Below, piece by piece: positions 7,022 through 15,944 of a DNA stretch of 20,263 nucleotides. The notes under the pieces are model-generated. The model ran no database searches. It saw only the letters and a list, made by a program, of their open reading frames with translations, and was not told where the DNA came from. The stretch's first letter is position 1, and every line of letters begins with the position of its first letter. The position numbers and the translations under genes were made by a program. The DNA lies in the IMG/VR virus record IMGVR_UViG_3300010149_000244, positions 1-20,263 of that record. One strand, given 5' to 3'. This stretch comes from a virus.

Positions 7022-10000
7022 ATGGTAGCAGAACAATTCAATATCGCTAAAGACGAATTACTGCTTTCATTAGCCGATGGTAATGACTTAGCGTTTAGTG
7101 CCGCTGAATACATTATTGCTTGGGAATCTCTTAACAAAGCCCCTACAGACACACTTTCAAAGTCGTTAAAATATACGGCTGAACTAATTCAAAAAGAAGA
7201 AGACAAAGCCGCAAAAGTAGAAAAAGTCAAGTCCTATAAAGAAGGTCCGGGTTTTCTTCTTGCACATCATCATACTCATGGTGAACAGACAAACCATGTT
7301 TGGAAGGACAGTTTATCGGGTGCTGACAATGTGAGAGAATCTCACGCTGTATGGCCTCGGTATGTACCTACTTCATCTCATCCATATCGAGAGCATAATT
7401 ATCCTTTTCACCATACTAATCACCCTCTTTTGCGAATGGACTCAAGTAAAGGTAATGCTGGTTATGTTGAAGTTTTACGAAGTCATATTTTTGGCGGTCA
7501 TTCTAAAGAAGAAGCGCAAATGGAAAAAGAGTTTCAAAAGTATTTAGAAACGAAGAAAAGTCCATTGGTACACGGATATAACGGTAAAAAAATCCTCGGC
7601 TCGTTGAGACATCATAAATCAAATTATAGCCATCAACATGACCTTTACGAGCGAGATTACCAACGCTGGAATAAACTTAACAGTGATTTGAAAGACCAGT
7701 ATCTCGCTGATGGTCGTTCAGCAGAAGAAACTGAAAATCGTTTACGAGTGGACCATTTTAATCAAAGAGCAAAGCAGTGGCAAAGCGGCGGGTATGTTGT
7801 AGATGAAAACGGTGATAATCATGCTGTTGGATTAGGACAAGAGGGGTATCACCTTGGTCTTGAATGGCTTAATCCCGAAGAACGCACAGCCGTAATGCGT
7901 CATCTACATGAAAAAGGAGTTGACAATCATAATGAAATAAAGTTACCAAATGGTGAGTTTATCCCTACGGCTCGATTGACTTGGAACAATTTAATGCGTC
8001 GTACACCGGAAAAGAACTGGGCGTTAAGAGCAAGCGGTCACTTTGGCCCAAACGGTCATTTACGACAAGAAACACTTGAGGGTGACTTTAGACAAGGTGA
8101 TAACCGTTTTTCACAAGGTGTAATCGGAGAGGCGGCTCATACTTATGAAATAGGAGGACAACCAATTTCACATTACATTGCAGAAGCGATACATAATCGC
8201 TTTGGGATAGAACTACCCGATGGTGATAATGAAGGAGTCGGGAAACCATTTGACATTCTACCAAGACTCGGTTTACATTCAAAGCCGGTTCAAGACAGTT
8301 ACTCGTTGAAAGACTTACGGGCTGGTACATTTAAACACTATAAAAAATCAAAAGGAATGGACCCGAAGCATACTCGTATGCCAATGGAGGATGTTCTATT
8401 CCTTGCAGGTTATGACCCTAAAACACGAAAGCCGCTTCTTAATCACCCTATATACGGAGAAATGGATGGTCCGATTATCCCGCTTCATGACTTAGAACAG
8501 ATGGAGTCGGAGGCTAAATCTCATGGCTCTTTGTCTTCATTGGCTAAAGAGATGAGAACTGACCTCGCTTATTTACAATCTCCGCATGGTCCTCATCCCG
8601 ATGAAGAAAAACCTAAGTTTTGGCGATTTGATAAGGGTGGTAATCATACTATAGGACCAGCAAAGTTTTGGAGTAAACCTTTCGCTCAAGTTGGTGGTGC
8701 TGATATGACTTTGGCTACTTACAATGAGAATGTACACAGTGTTGCTCATAATGAAGACGAATTAACAGAAGAAGAAAAAATCGAACAGGCGTATGCAAAC
8801 ATAGCGAGTAATGAGCCTGTGGATATTACCGGTGGGGCGCAAAACGAAGACACTGCACACATCCCAACTCCGTTTCAACAAAAAAAGAAAGACATGTCAT
8901 CCCCCTCTACTTCGGGGTTATTTGAAGTAAATGAGCAACATCACGGCCAACTACACCCCAATCCAATTAACATGGCTTTAGGGATGCACTTTGGGCCGGA
9001 GAAATCAAGAGAAATAGGACAAGTTGAAAAACAAAAAGGAGGTGCTACCAAGTTTGTAAGGTTTCAAGACGGTGATATTCTACAAAATCTATTCTCACCT
9101 GCTAATGCCTTTACAAAAACCAGTAGCGGTGATAAGCATAATTGGACATTACATCAATCAACTTACAACCCTCAACTACTACATTCTCTCCGTACAATGA
9201 GTAATGATGAAAAAAAGAAACTTAAAGTTGATACTATTAAACAAACTTTACATTCACATAATCCATTAAAAACATCTCAACCCGAAAGCACCTATGGAGC
9301 GCATACATCGGATGCACCTATTGGTGAGAAAGCAAGAGCAAATCATTGGCGAAAAACAATGTTGGGGCAAACATTAGACCCCTACAAACCGCAGAAAAAC
9401 TCGGTTCAACCATTGAAGGACTTAATGAGTGGAAACATTCCTGTAAGTTTTGGAGTGGACCATGAGGATTACATGGATTTTTTGGGGTGGGGTGTTAAAC
9501 AACCCAATTTTAACAATGTAAAAAACTACATTACTTCGCCGGATAGCGCAAAAGCCTTGCGTATTTTGACAGCAATAGCAAAAGAAACTGGGAGTAATTC
9601 TCCTAATCGTATTCTAAACAACATTAACGATTTGACAGAAGACAACCCAATGTATGCTGATATTAAACATCGTATGGAAAAAGAGGGTTCATACCTTAAC
9701 GACGGGGATATAGACGAACTTAAAGGGTGGTTAAATAGTTTTGAAGTACAATTACGGCAGAAAAAGGGTAAAGAGGCGGAAGCGAAAAACCAACGCAGTA
9801 AAACCAGCATTCAAGCAACAGAAGACACAACATTTACTACAAGAACTATTGACTCCGCATTGAAGTTTGGTGGTATGCTTCCTGCAATGCAAAAAGAAAA
9901 AGAATTGAGTGAGCGATTGAATGTTATTACTGAAATGATACAATACATGGATTCACCGGAACAGGTACAATCATTAAGACGGGAATTAGATGAAGGGCAA

Positions 10001-12868
10001 GTAGAATTGAATAGGTTACAACGCCGTTCAAGTGAATCTGCTCTTGGTAAACAACCTACACGCTGGAAAACCGATGCTGGTTTTATTGACAAAGTGGCTA
10101 AAAATAGTCGTAACGCTGTCCTTGAAGCCGCAAAAAAATTATTACCTATAGTTATGGAACATGACCCAAATCATTTTGACATTAACGACCCGGAGAAGTT
10201 TATGGCGAATCATAACCGTTTAATGTATGACGCTGAACGGTGGCTTGCAAATGCAGACCATAGTGTACACGGTATCAAAGCACCTGTTTACAGAACATCG
10301 GATGAAAGTAAAACAGTTACTTCAAAGCAAAAAGGCTTTCATCGTGATGTAATGAGTCACATGCTCGACAACAGTTTTGAATTAAACGGTAACATGACAC
10401 CCGATGAAGTCTTAGAAGGTATGGGATTAGAAGGTAAGACAAGTCAACAAAAAGCACGATTAAGAGAACATGTACAAAAAATAATTGATGAGTCAAATGT
10501 AAGAGAAGTTCCGTTGCGTGTTGCGACTGTCGGACAGTTAATGACGAGTGGTAATTTTGATGACGAGTTTTCACTTCATCGTATTCACGCTGATGAACAA
10601 TTCGCTCAAGACTATCAAGACGGTGGAATACACACTGCTATTGATAACGCTCAATCGAGAACTAAAAACTGGAAAGCACATCCTATTCATGGTATAGTAG
10701 GTACTGTCGGACAGCATAGATTTGACTCATCGCAATATGGTAGTAATATGTCAAACAACGGTTTATCCTACTATCCAGCCGGTGGTAAACTCGATGTGCA
10801 TAACAGATTAGGTGCTGGTAAAGGTGGTAAAAAGCCTTACACGAGAAGAACAAAAAATTACCTTGATAGTATTGTAAGTTTAGATATTGATGCTGTAAAT
10901 GCTGATAATATGACACCTACGCAAGAAATTGTGAGAACGCTTGGTATTAACGGTGAACCAGTACCTATTGGTGGGGTTAATCCTTCTTCATTCGGAATTA
11001 TGCCTACACACACTGGTGCTGATGTAGTCCACTCTTCTGCTGTCCCTCAACAGTCATCATTTGGTATCGAGTTTGATTCTCAAGGACAACCATCGGTCGG
11101 TACTTACACTGAACCTCAATTATACCATCCTACTTGGCAAGGTGCATTAGAGGAACTCCACGGCACAGATATGACAAATCATTTGTTGGAAACATTACCA
11201 CCACATCAAAATCCTACTCCACCTTTTATGGATTATGACAAAGAAACTTTTGATATATTCGGAGAAAACAACCCTACTGCTCTTAACTTGAGTGAAATGA
11301 GTGAATATATTACTTCTCTTTTAAATCCCGATGTGCTTTTGACAAAAGCCGATGATGCTGAATGGTGTCCTCCGGTAAGACCGATGCACCGCATATTCGA
11401 TTTAAGTGACCTTGAACACCTAAGAGGGTTTAGCGGTTCATGGGTAGTCAGTAAGTGGTACGATGGTAAGCGAGTTATTATCGTACAAAACGATAATGAA
11501 ATCACTACTTATGATGAAAATGGGCGCAAGGTTGGATTAAAGAAAGCATTCAAAGAAAGCCTCGCTGAATTAAACGACAATAACTTTGTCATTGATGGTA
11601 TTGTAGGTGAAGAAGACTTGAACATTATTGATATTATCAACTATGATGATACCAATGTTGCTGAAATGTTAATGCATGAACGCATGAAAGTTCTAAGAGG
11701 GCAGTTCGATAGCCATGAAAATGTCATCATTCCCGGCCCGCATGATACAAAAATGACTGATGATGAGGGTCTTGAAGACGCTGTTAAAATCCTACAAGAA
11801 GACCACGGTATAGTTTTGTTACGAGATAATAAATCCACATACATGAAAGGAGAGCGTCGTCATCCTAAGTGGTTGTTATTGCGTGAAAGTCGTGATTTTA
11901 ACTTTATCATTCTTGACCGTCGAGGTAAAGGACCATACACATATCAACTTGGTGCAGGGCCGATTCTTGACGGTGAAGCATTAGGTAATCGTGCCGTCAC
12001 ATACAAGAACAATTTCTACATGGATGTAGGTACAGCCCACAGACAACAAAGAACCTTCAAAGTTGGCGATATAGTAAGAGCAACTGTAACAGGAGTTACA
12101 AAAAAGCGTAGAAAAAATCGAGATGTGTTCAATGTACAAGTGCGTGAAATAGAAAGTGAAGGTGAAGGTGAAGGTGCGGCCAGTGCTGAATCATTAGACC
12201 TTATGACAAAATCGTTTGCACCTTTGCTTATACCCCATGATATAGAATACAATGATGGTGTATTACAAGTTATACTCAAAGGTGTAGATACAGTATCGTA
12301 TCAAGTTACACATATGGATGACAACTGGTATCTACATGACCCTTCTTCGGCTTTAGGTGATTTGACTAAATCGAATTATTCTCTCACTCTTGCTGAAAGC
12401 CTTCATCCGTTTTGGCATTCAGTAGCACCGTTGATGCTTGACGGTCATCTCGTAAAAACAGAAATGGATGAAAAGAAAGTGCCAAGTCGTAAAAGACAAG
12501 AAGAACAATCAGCCGGAGTTCTTGATGCTAAAGACGATAACCGCCTTCTTAAACCATCAACTAAGAAGGCTCTTGATGTAATTAGTCGTGCTTTAGACAG
12601 ACTCGCTAAAGAAAAACTTACTTGGACAGGGCCGAAAGGTTTGGGTATTGACATGGCTACACCGGTAGAATCACCAAGTGGTCCTACGAGATTAACAGAA
12701 GAAAGTAACTTACCCGACTATGATGGTAAAGTAAGACCGGATGAAAAGGATGGTGTTGATTCGGATGATAAAAAGAAAAAACCCATTACGCATGTTGAAA
12801 TGAAGACTGATGCAGACGAGTCTATCGTTTTAGATGATGAAGACGGTACTCCTACTCTTTCAGTGTGA
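7022..12868 (+). CDS. Giant head-region protein with degenerate DNA-ligase-like domain
   Basis: This protein has 1948 residues, more than a quarter of the window. The N-terminus has a short helical segment, then a His-rich stretch (about residues 82-138). A long unrecognised middle includes a probable coiled coil near 950-1005. Residues about 1450-1715 follow the layout of ATP-dependent DNA ligases: S1477-K-W-Y-D-G-K-R (motif I region), V1523-I-D-G-I-V (motif III), D1594-H-G-I-V-L-L (motif IV), K1616-W-L-L-L-R (motif V), then an OB-fold-like V-G-D-I-V-R-A-T-V. Key residues are altered: the K-x-D-G lysine position is Trp with Lys one residue earlier, motif III DGE is DGI, motif IV Glu is His, and motif V K-x-K is L-x-R. 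The domain is therefore probably non-catalytic, perhaps DNA- or nucleotide-binding. The tail is acidic. Position between portal and protease suggests a virion or ejected protein. Start has GGCGGTGA. Confidence 0.85.
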   Translation: MVAEQFNIAKDELLLSLADGNDLAFSAAEYIIAWESLNKAPTDTLSKSLKYTAELIQKEEDKAAKVEKVKSYKEGPGFLLAHHHTHGEQTNHVWKDSLSGADNVRESHAVWPRYVPTSSHPYREHNYPFHHTNHPLLRMDSSKGNAGYVEVLRSHIFGGHSKEEAQMEKEFQKYLETKKSPLVHGYNGKKILGSLRHHKSNYSHQHDLYERDYQRWNKLNSDLKDQYLADGRSAEETENRLRVDHFNQRAKQWQSGGYVVDENGDNHAVGLGQEGYHLGLEWLNPEERTAVMRHLHEKGVDNHNEIKLPNGEFIPTARLTWNNLMRRTPEKNWALRASGHFGPNGHLRQETLEGDFRQGDNRFSQGVIGEAAHTYEIGGQPISHYIAEAIHNRFGIELPDGDNEGVGKPFDILPRLGLHSKPVQDSYSLKDLRAGTFKHYKKSKGMDPKHTRMPMEDVLFLAGYDPKTRKPLLNHPIYGEMDGPIIPLHDLEQMESEAKSHGSLSSLAKEMRTDLAYLQSPHGPHPDEEKPKFWRFDKGGNHTIGPAKFWSKPFAQVGGADMTLATYNENVHSVAHNEDELTEEEKIEQAYANIASNEPVDITGGAQNEDTAHIPTPFQQKKKDMSSPSTSGLFEVNEQHHGQLHPNPINMALGMHFGPEKSREIGQVEKQKGGATKFVRFQDGDILQNLFSPANAFTKTSSGDKHNWTLHQSTYNPQLLHSLRTMSNDEKKKLKVDTIKQTLHSHNPLKTSQPESTYGAHTSDAPIGEKARANHWRKTMLGQTLDPYKPQKNSVQPLKDLMSGNIPVSFGVDHEDYMDFLGWGVKQPNFNNVKNYITSPDSAKALRILTAIAKETGSNSPNRILNNINDLTEDNPMYADIKHRMEKEGSYLNDGDIDELKGWLNSFEVQLRQKKGKEAEAKNQRSKTSIQATEDTTFTTRTIDSALKFGGMLPAMQKEKELSERLNVITEMIQYMDSPEQVQSLRRELDEGQVELNRLQRRSSESALGKQPTRWKTDAGFIDKVAKNSRNAVLEAAKKLLPIVMEHDPNHFDINDPEKFMANHNRLMYDAERWLANADHSVHGIKAPVYRTSDESKTVTSKQKGFHRDVMSHMLDNSFELNGNMTPDEVLEGMGLEGKTSQQKARLREHVQKIIDESNVREVPLRVATVGQLMTSGNFDDEFSLHRIHADEQFAQDYQDGGIHTAIDNAQSRTKNWKAHPIHGIVGTVGQHRFDSSQYGSNMSNNGLSYYPAGGKLDVHNRLGAGKGGKKPYTRRTKNYLDSIVSLDIDAVNADNMTPTQEIVRTLGINGEPVPIGGVNPSSFGIMPTHTGADVVHSSAVPQQSSFGIEFDSQGQPSVGTYTEPQLYHPTWQGALEELHGTDMTNHLLETLPPHQNPTPPFMDYDKETFDIFGENNPTALNLSEMSEYITSLLNPDVLLTKADDAEWCPPVRPMHRIFDLSDLEHLRGFSGSWVVSKWYDGKRVIIVQNDNEITTYDENGRKVGLKKAFKESLAELNDNNFVIDGIVGEEDLNIIDIINYDDTNVAEMLMHERMKVLRGQFDSHENVIIPGPHDTKMTDDEGLEDAVKILQEDHGIVLLRDNKSTYMKGERRHPKWLLLRESRDFNFIILDRRGKGPYTYQLGAGPILDGEALGNRAVTYKNNFYMDVGTAHRQQRTFKVGDIVRATVTGVTKKRRKNRDVFNVQVREIESEGEGEGAASAESLDLMTKSFAPLLIPHDIEYNDGVLQVILKGVDTVSYQVTHMDDNWYLHDPSSALGDLTKSNYSLTLAESLHPFWHSVAPLMLDGHLVKTEMDEKKVPSRKRQEEQSAGVLDAKDDNRLLKPSTKKALDVISRALDRLAKEKLTWTGPKGLGIDMATPVESPSGPTRLTEESNLPDYDGKVRPDEKDGVDSDDKKKKPITHVEMKTDADESIVLDDEDGTPTLSV

Positions 12869-12908
12869 AAGAAACATTCTATATACCATGACAATGAATC
12901 GGAGGGTA

Positions 12909-14300
12909 ATGTTGTCCTTAAAGCGACCCACCTCCGGCATTGCTCTCATTAAGGGCAGTTCCGATATGGTTATCGCTGGCTACGCATCAGTTGAACTGGT
13001 GGACAAGCAAGGCGACCTTATTACTCGTTCAGCACTAAAGGATGCATTTGGCGGATTCATGAAGAGTGAGAAGTTCCGTAATGTTCAACTCGCTCACTCA
13101 AATATTCAAGTTGGAGAAGTTATTGACTCCTATGTAGATTCAAATGGTCGGATGTGGAAGTCCGAAGTTGATGATGCCGGTATGTTTGTCGTTGTTTCAC
13201 TTCGCAACGATATTGAAAAGGCTCGTGAAGTGGCCGCAGAAATCCGTAAAGGTAATCTGCAAGGATTTTCCATCGGTGGACAAGCATTCAAGAGAGTGCG
13301 AAAATCGGATGGGGAACATGGAGACTACCAAGAAATTAGTAAAATGGAACTGCACGAAATAACGATATGTGAAAAAGGGATTAACCCCGAAGCGCAGTTT
13401 CGTATTTTAAAGGAGGACACCCACATGACAACAGAAAATGATTTGAATAATGTAATGAGCAGACTTGAAGCACGACTTGACGCTATGGAAAAAGGCGAAA
13501 TGCCTCCCGGCCTTAAGGAACATATGAACGATAAAAAAGACGATTCCGACGATGAAAAGAAGGAAAACCCATTCGCCGCAAAAAAAGACGAAGAAAAGGA
13601 TGACGAGGATATGAAAGACGACAAAATGTATGCAAAGAGCGAGTACAGTGATGTAATTACTGCTGAATACCTAAACTGGATGGAGGACACTCTCAAATCC
13701 GCTGGTGTTGACACTATGCAAGCACGAACACACTTCGATAATTTGGAAAAGGCGCAACTTGGCGGCTTCGACAACCCCGATGCTGTTGATGGTGCTGACT
13801 ACTTCGCCGGACAAGTCCGAGGTCGAGGTCAAGAAAACGGTTCACCTTCAACCGGTGCAATCTCCGCAATCTCTTCAACTGGTGGTAAAACACCATCCGG
13901 CGCACTTGGGCCTGTTTCAATGGCTAAGGGTTACATTAACCCAAGCAATGTTTCAGCATCCGATGTTGAAGCCGCTTACGAAGTTTACAAAGCCGCCGCA
14001 ATGGAACAAGGATTCCGTGGCGACCTTGAATCTCAATTCGCATCTCGCTTTGCAGAAGAACAAAAAATTGCAAAGCATGAAGCAGAAAAAGCCGAGTTCG
14101 ACGCTCGTGCGCCTCTTAACGAAGTCATGAAGTCAATTAACGCACTAAGTGAGCGTATTGATAACATTGGTATTCAAGGAACATCAATTCAAAAGTCGGC
14201 TTCTTCATCTAATGTTGAAGTCCCATCCACACAAGACTTGAGTAACATGTCTTGGGATGAAGTACACAATCTCGCCGGTTCGGTCATTCGAGGGGCTTGA
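12909..14300 (+). CDS. Prohead protease fused to scaffold (U35/HK97 type)
   Basis: This is the maturation protease that cleaves scaffold and capsid N-termini inside the prohead. From the ATG at 12909 it has 463 residues. Residues 1-170 are the protease: catalytic His in L-A-H63-S-N, Ser in G-F-S121-I-G-G, and an acidic partner in the E147-L-H-E150 strand, followed by the typical I-N-P-E-A. Residues 173-463 are scaffold-like: coiled coil, a Lys/Asp/Glu-rich stretch, then Ala/Glu-rich helices, ending with N-M-S-W-D-E-V-H. I chose 12909 because GGAGGG lies just upstream. Spacing is short, so the adjacent TTG at 12912 is a possible start, and ATGs at 12888 and 12894 are alternatives without a ribosome-binding site. 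An in-frame internal start at 13425 should make scaffold alone. It lies directly before the major capsid gene. Confidence 0.9.
   Translation: MLSLKRPTSGIALIKGSSDMVIAGYASVELVDKQGDLITRSALKDAFGGFMKSEKFRNVQLAHSNIQVGEVIDSYVDSNGRMWKSEVDDAGMFVVVSLRNDIEKAREVAAEIRKGNLQGFSIGGQAFKRVRKSDGEHGDYQEISKMELHEITICEKGINPEAQFRILKEDTHMTTENDLNNVMSRLEARLDAMEKGEMPPGLKEHMNDKKDDSDDEKKENPFAAKKDEEKDDEDMKDDKMYAKSEYSDVITAEYLNWMEDTLKSAGVDTMQARTHFDNLEKAQLGGFDNPDAVDGADYFAGQVRGRGQENGSPSTGAISAISSTGGKTPSGALGPVSMAKGYINPSNVSASDVEAAYEVYKAAAMEQGFRGDLESQFASRFAEEQKIAKHEAEKAEFDARAPLNEVMKSINALSERIDNIGIQGTSIQKSASSSNVEVPSTQDLSNMSWDEVHNLAGSVIRGA
13411..13416 (+). promoter_or_regulatory. Internal ribosome-binding site for free scaffold
   Basis: AGGAGG, preceded by further A residues, lies 8 bases before an in-frame ATG at 13425 inside the protease gene. 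It is among the best matches to the anti-Shine-Dalgarno in the window and sits exactly at the boundary between protease and scaffold regions. This suggests an intentional second start rather than chance. Confidence 0.75.
13425..14300 (+). CDS. Predicted free scaffold protein (internal start)
   Basis: In-frame translation from the internal ATG at 13425 would give 291 residues identical to the C-terminal part of the protease fusion. It starts with a helix (about residues 4-23), followed by a very acidic/basic Lys-Asp-Glu stretch, a G/S-rich linker with T-G-A-I-S, and long Ala/Glu helices, typical of scaffolds. It ends with the N-M-S-W-D-E-V-H peptide, which may dock on the capsid protein. The arrangement parallels phage lambda, where Nu3 scaffold is made from an internal start in gene C. 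The strength of AGGAGG and placement at the domain border are seen; actual production is inferred. Confidence 0.6.
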   Translation: MTTENDLNNVMSRLEARLDAMEKGEMPPGLKEHMNDKKDDSDDEKKENPFAAKKDEEKDDEDMKDDKMYAKSEYSDVITAEYLNWMEDTLKSAGVDTMQARTHFDNLEKAQLGGFDNPDAVDGADYFAGQVRGRGQENGSPSTGAISAISSTGGKTPSGALGPVSMAKGYINPSNVSASDVEAAYEVYKAAAMEQGFRGDLESQFASRFAEEQKIAKHEAEKAEFDARAPLNEVMKSINALSERIDNIGIQGTSIQKSASSSNVEVPSTQDLSNMSWDEVHNLAGSVIRGA

Positions 14301-14307
14301 AAATAAA

Positions 14308-14332
14308 AAAAAAATAATGGAGAGTGAAATAT
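14308..14332 (+). promoter_or_regulatory. Capsid gene leader, copy 1
   Basis: AAAAAAATAATGGAGA followed by GTGAAATAT lies immediately before the capsid ATG. Nearly the same leader precedes the next gene. GGAG is 10 bases before the ATG. An unstructured A-rich leader could promote efficient ribosome loading. Confidence 0.6.
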
Positions 14333-15433
14333 ATGGCACGAGACTACATACGAAGCGTAACTGACATGGAACGGTACTTTTACGGTGCTGGTAATGCAAT
14401 GGGATATTCCTACAGCGGTAGCGAATTGCTCAAGGCTGACAGCCCAATGATGAGTACTACAGCAGGAACTTACCAAGCGATTTATGGTCGCAAGGTTTGG
14501 TCGCAATTGAACCAAGAGTTCAATGCATTCTCAATTCTACCAAAGCGACCTTGGGAACGCAGTGGATGGCGAGTCATCACTGAACGACCTTCGTTCAGCG
14601 TTGGTGGCGGTGTTGCAGAAAACGCAACTCTACCGGACACTACCAAGCCTACCTTCCAACACATTGCCGCAAAGCCAAAGACGATTGTTCACACATTCGA
14701 CATGAGCGAAACCGCAATGTTCCTTGCTGACAAGGATGACGGACTGGGTGACATTCGCTCAATCCTCAAAGAAGAAATGGGTAAGCACCACGCCGAGCAT
14801 ATCAATAAAATGTTGCTCGTTGACAAGGCTACCGTTGCTGGAAACGATTTCGAGTCTCTTGACCGTATCGCTACTGGCCTCGTTGCTGGTTCAGCAGAAG
14901 ACATCTACTCGATTGACCGAAGTGAAAACTCTTGGTCTGTTGCAGAAGAAGACTCCAACGGTGGTACTGACAGAACTCTTTCTCTCGACCACTTGGACAG
15001 TATTTTCCAAAAGTGTTGGACTCGTGGTGGTAATCCAAAGGTTATCCTCACTGGATATGACACTTTGATGCGCCTTCAACAACTTCTACAATCGCAACAG
15101 CGTTTCATGGAAGAAAAGCGTATCACCCCTACCTACAATGGTGTTAAGGGTGTACCGGGAATTGAAGCAGGATTTATCGTTGCTACTTACAACGGTGTTC
15201 CTATCATCCCATCTAAGGATGTTCAAGCAGACACATTGAGCCGTATGTATTTCCTCGACACGGATTACCTCTACTTCTCTACTGCTATCCCAACGCAATA
15301 CTTTGAGTCCGGTATCGAAACCGGCGACCCATTCGCAATCAACCGTCTTGGACAAGAAGGAATGTATCGAACTATGGGAGAACTATGGACTACTTTCTTC
15401 GGAGGACACGCTTCAATTCGTGACCTAAAGTGA
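14333..15433 (+). CDS. Major capsid protein (HK97 fold)
   Basis: This is the shell-building protein of 366 residues. It follows the protease/scaffold gene. The N-terminal region (about residues 1-60) is helical with M-S-T-T-A-G and could be the part removed during maturation, although no cleavage site is provable. The centre shows the usual HK97-type alternation: a segment F-S-I-L-P-K-R-P-W, E-N-A-T-L-P-D, a strand with T-F-D-M-S-E-T-A, then helix E-M-G-K-H-H-A-E-H-I-N-K, and a later P-I-I-P-S-K-D strand. The codons favour C-ending forms (AAC, GAC, TTC), unlike the A+T-rich genes to the left, as expected for a highly expressed gene. Start ATG at 14333 has GGAG 10 bases upstream; a GTG at 14324 is less likely. 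The fold is inferred from pattern and context. Confidence 0.9.
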   Translation: MARDYIRSVTDMERYFYGAGNAMGYSYSGSELLKADSPMMSTTAGTYQAIYGRKVWSQLNQEFNAFSILPKRPWERSGWRVITERPSFSVGGGVAENATLPDTTKPTFQHIAAKPKTIVHTFDMSETAMFLADKDDGLGDIRSILKEEMGKHHAEHINKMLLVDKATVAGNDFESLDRIATGLVAGSAEDIYSIDRSENSWSVAEEDSNGGTDRTLSLDHLDSIFQKCWTRGGNPKVILTGYDTLMRLQQLLQSQQRFMEEKRITPTYNGVKGVPGIEAGFIVATYNGVPIIPSKDVQADTLSRMYFLDTDYLYFSTAIPTQYFESGIETGDPFAINRLGQEGMYRTMGELWTTFFGGHASIRDLK

Positions 15434-15444
15434 TGGTGATTGAG

Positions 15445-15469
15445 AAAAAAATAATGGAGATGAAATATT
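15445..15469 (+). promoter_or_regulatory. Capsid-type leader, copy 2
   Basis: AAAAAAATAATGGAGA followed by TGAAATATT directly precedes the ATG at 15470. The first 16 bases are identical to those before the capsid gene at 14308-14323, and TGAAATAT is shared after one base of difference. It suggests matched expression of the two proteins. Confidence 0.6.
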
Positions 15470-15934
15470 ATGGCAACACAAACAGAAGTACACAAAGGCA
15501 TGACAATCAGTTACGAAACTGGTGACTTTACTGACGGCACAGTTGATGTCCTCTTGGACCTTGACTTGCGAACAGGAACACCAAATAGTGAAACAGGTTG
15601 GTTGGATGGTAACTCCGGTGGTTCTTACCCCGGTAATCTTACAGGTTTCAAAGCAAGTAACGCTGACGGCAATGCCGCTGGTAGTATGCGCTTGATTACT
15701 GTTGCATTCACACTCGCTGATGCGGCTGAACAAACAATGGTTTTCACCGCTGGTGTTTCAAAAATTATTGGAATCCTCGGAACTACTTGTGCAGTAGCAG
15801 ATAAGACACTATCCGCTACCTTTACCAATGTAGGTACTGCGGCTTTTGCTAAGACTGGTGGCGCACTTCCGGGCCTCACTCTTCACGGTGAAGCGGCTGG
15901 CGCAGGAACAGTTACAGCAATTGTACTCAATTGA
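15470..15934 (+). CDS. Probable capsid decoration or head-stabilising protein
   Basis: This protein of 154 residues is rich in Gly, Ala, Thr and short beta strands with no long helices, ending V-T-A-I-V-L-N. It directly follows the capsid gene. The leader is nearly identical to that of the capsid gene, implying similarly high production. In tailed viruses the gene right after the major capsid often encodes the decoration protein that binds the mature shell in hundreds of copies. No specific family is recognised, so the role rests on position, composition and shared leader. Its TGA begins a TGAGGTG signal for the next gene. Confidence 0.6.
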   Translation: MATQTEVHKGMTISYETGDFTDGTVDVLLDLDLRTGTPNSETGWLDGNSGGSYPGNLTGFKASNADGNAAGSMRLITVAFTLADAAEQTMVFTAGVSKIIGILGTTCAVADKTLSATFTNVGTAAFAKTGGALPGLTLHGEAAGAGTVTAIVLN

Positions 15935-15944
15935 GGTGGGCTAA

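Noticed and set aside
12878-12885. TCTATATA resembling an archaeal TATA box upstream of the protease gene
   Set aside because: It is near 25 bases from the start, but a ribosome-binding site is also present, AT-rich words are common here, and no second example supports it.
13325-13774. 149-codon minus-strand open frame opposite the scaffold
   Set aside because: It is Ser/Phe-rich, the typical shadow of a Lys/Asp/Glu-rich gene, with no start signal.
14301-14317. A-rich run before the capsid gene as a promoter or terminator
   Set aside because: A runs on the coding strand are not terminators, and distance to the start is too short for a promoter with a leader; better explained as a translation leader.
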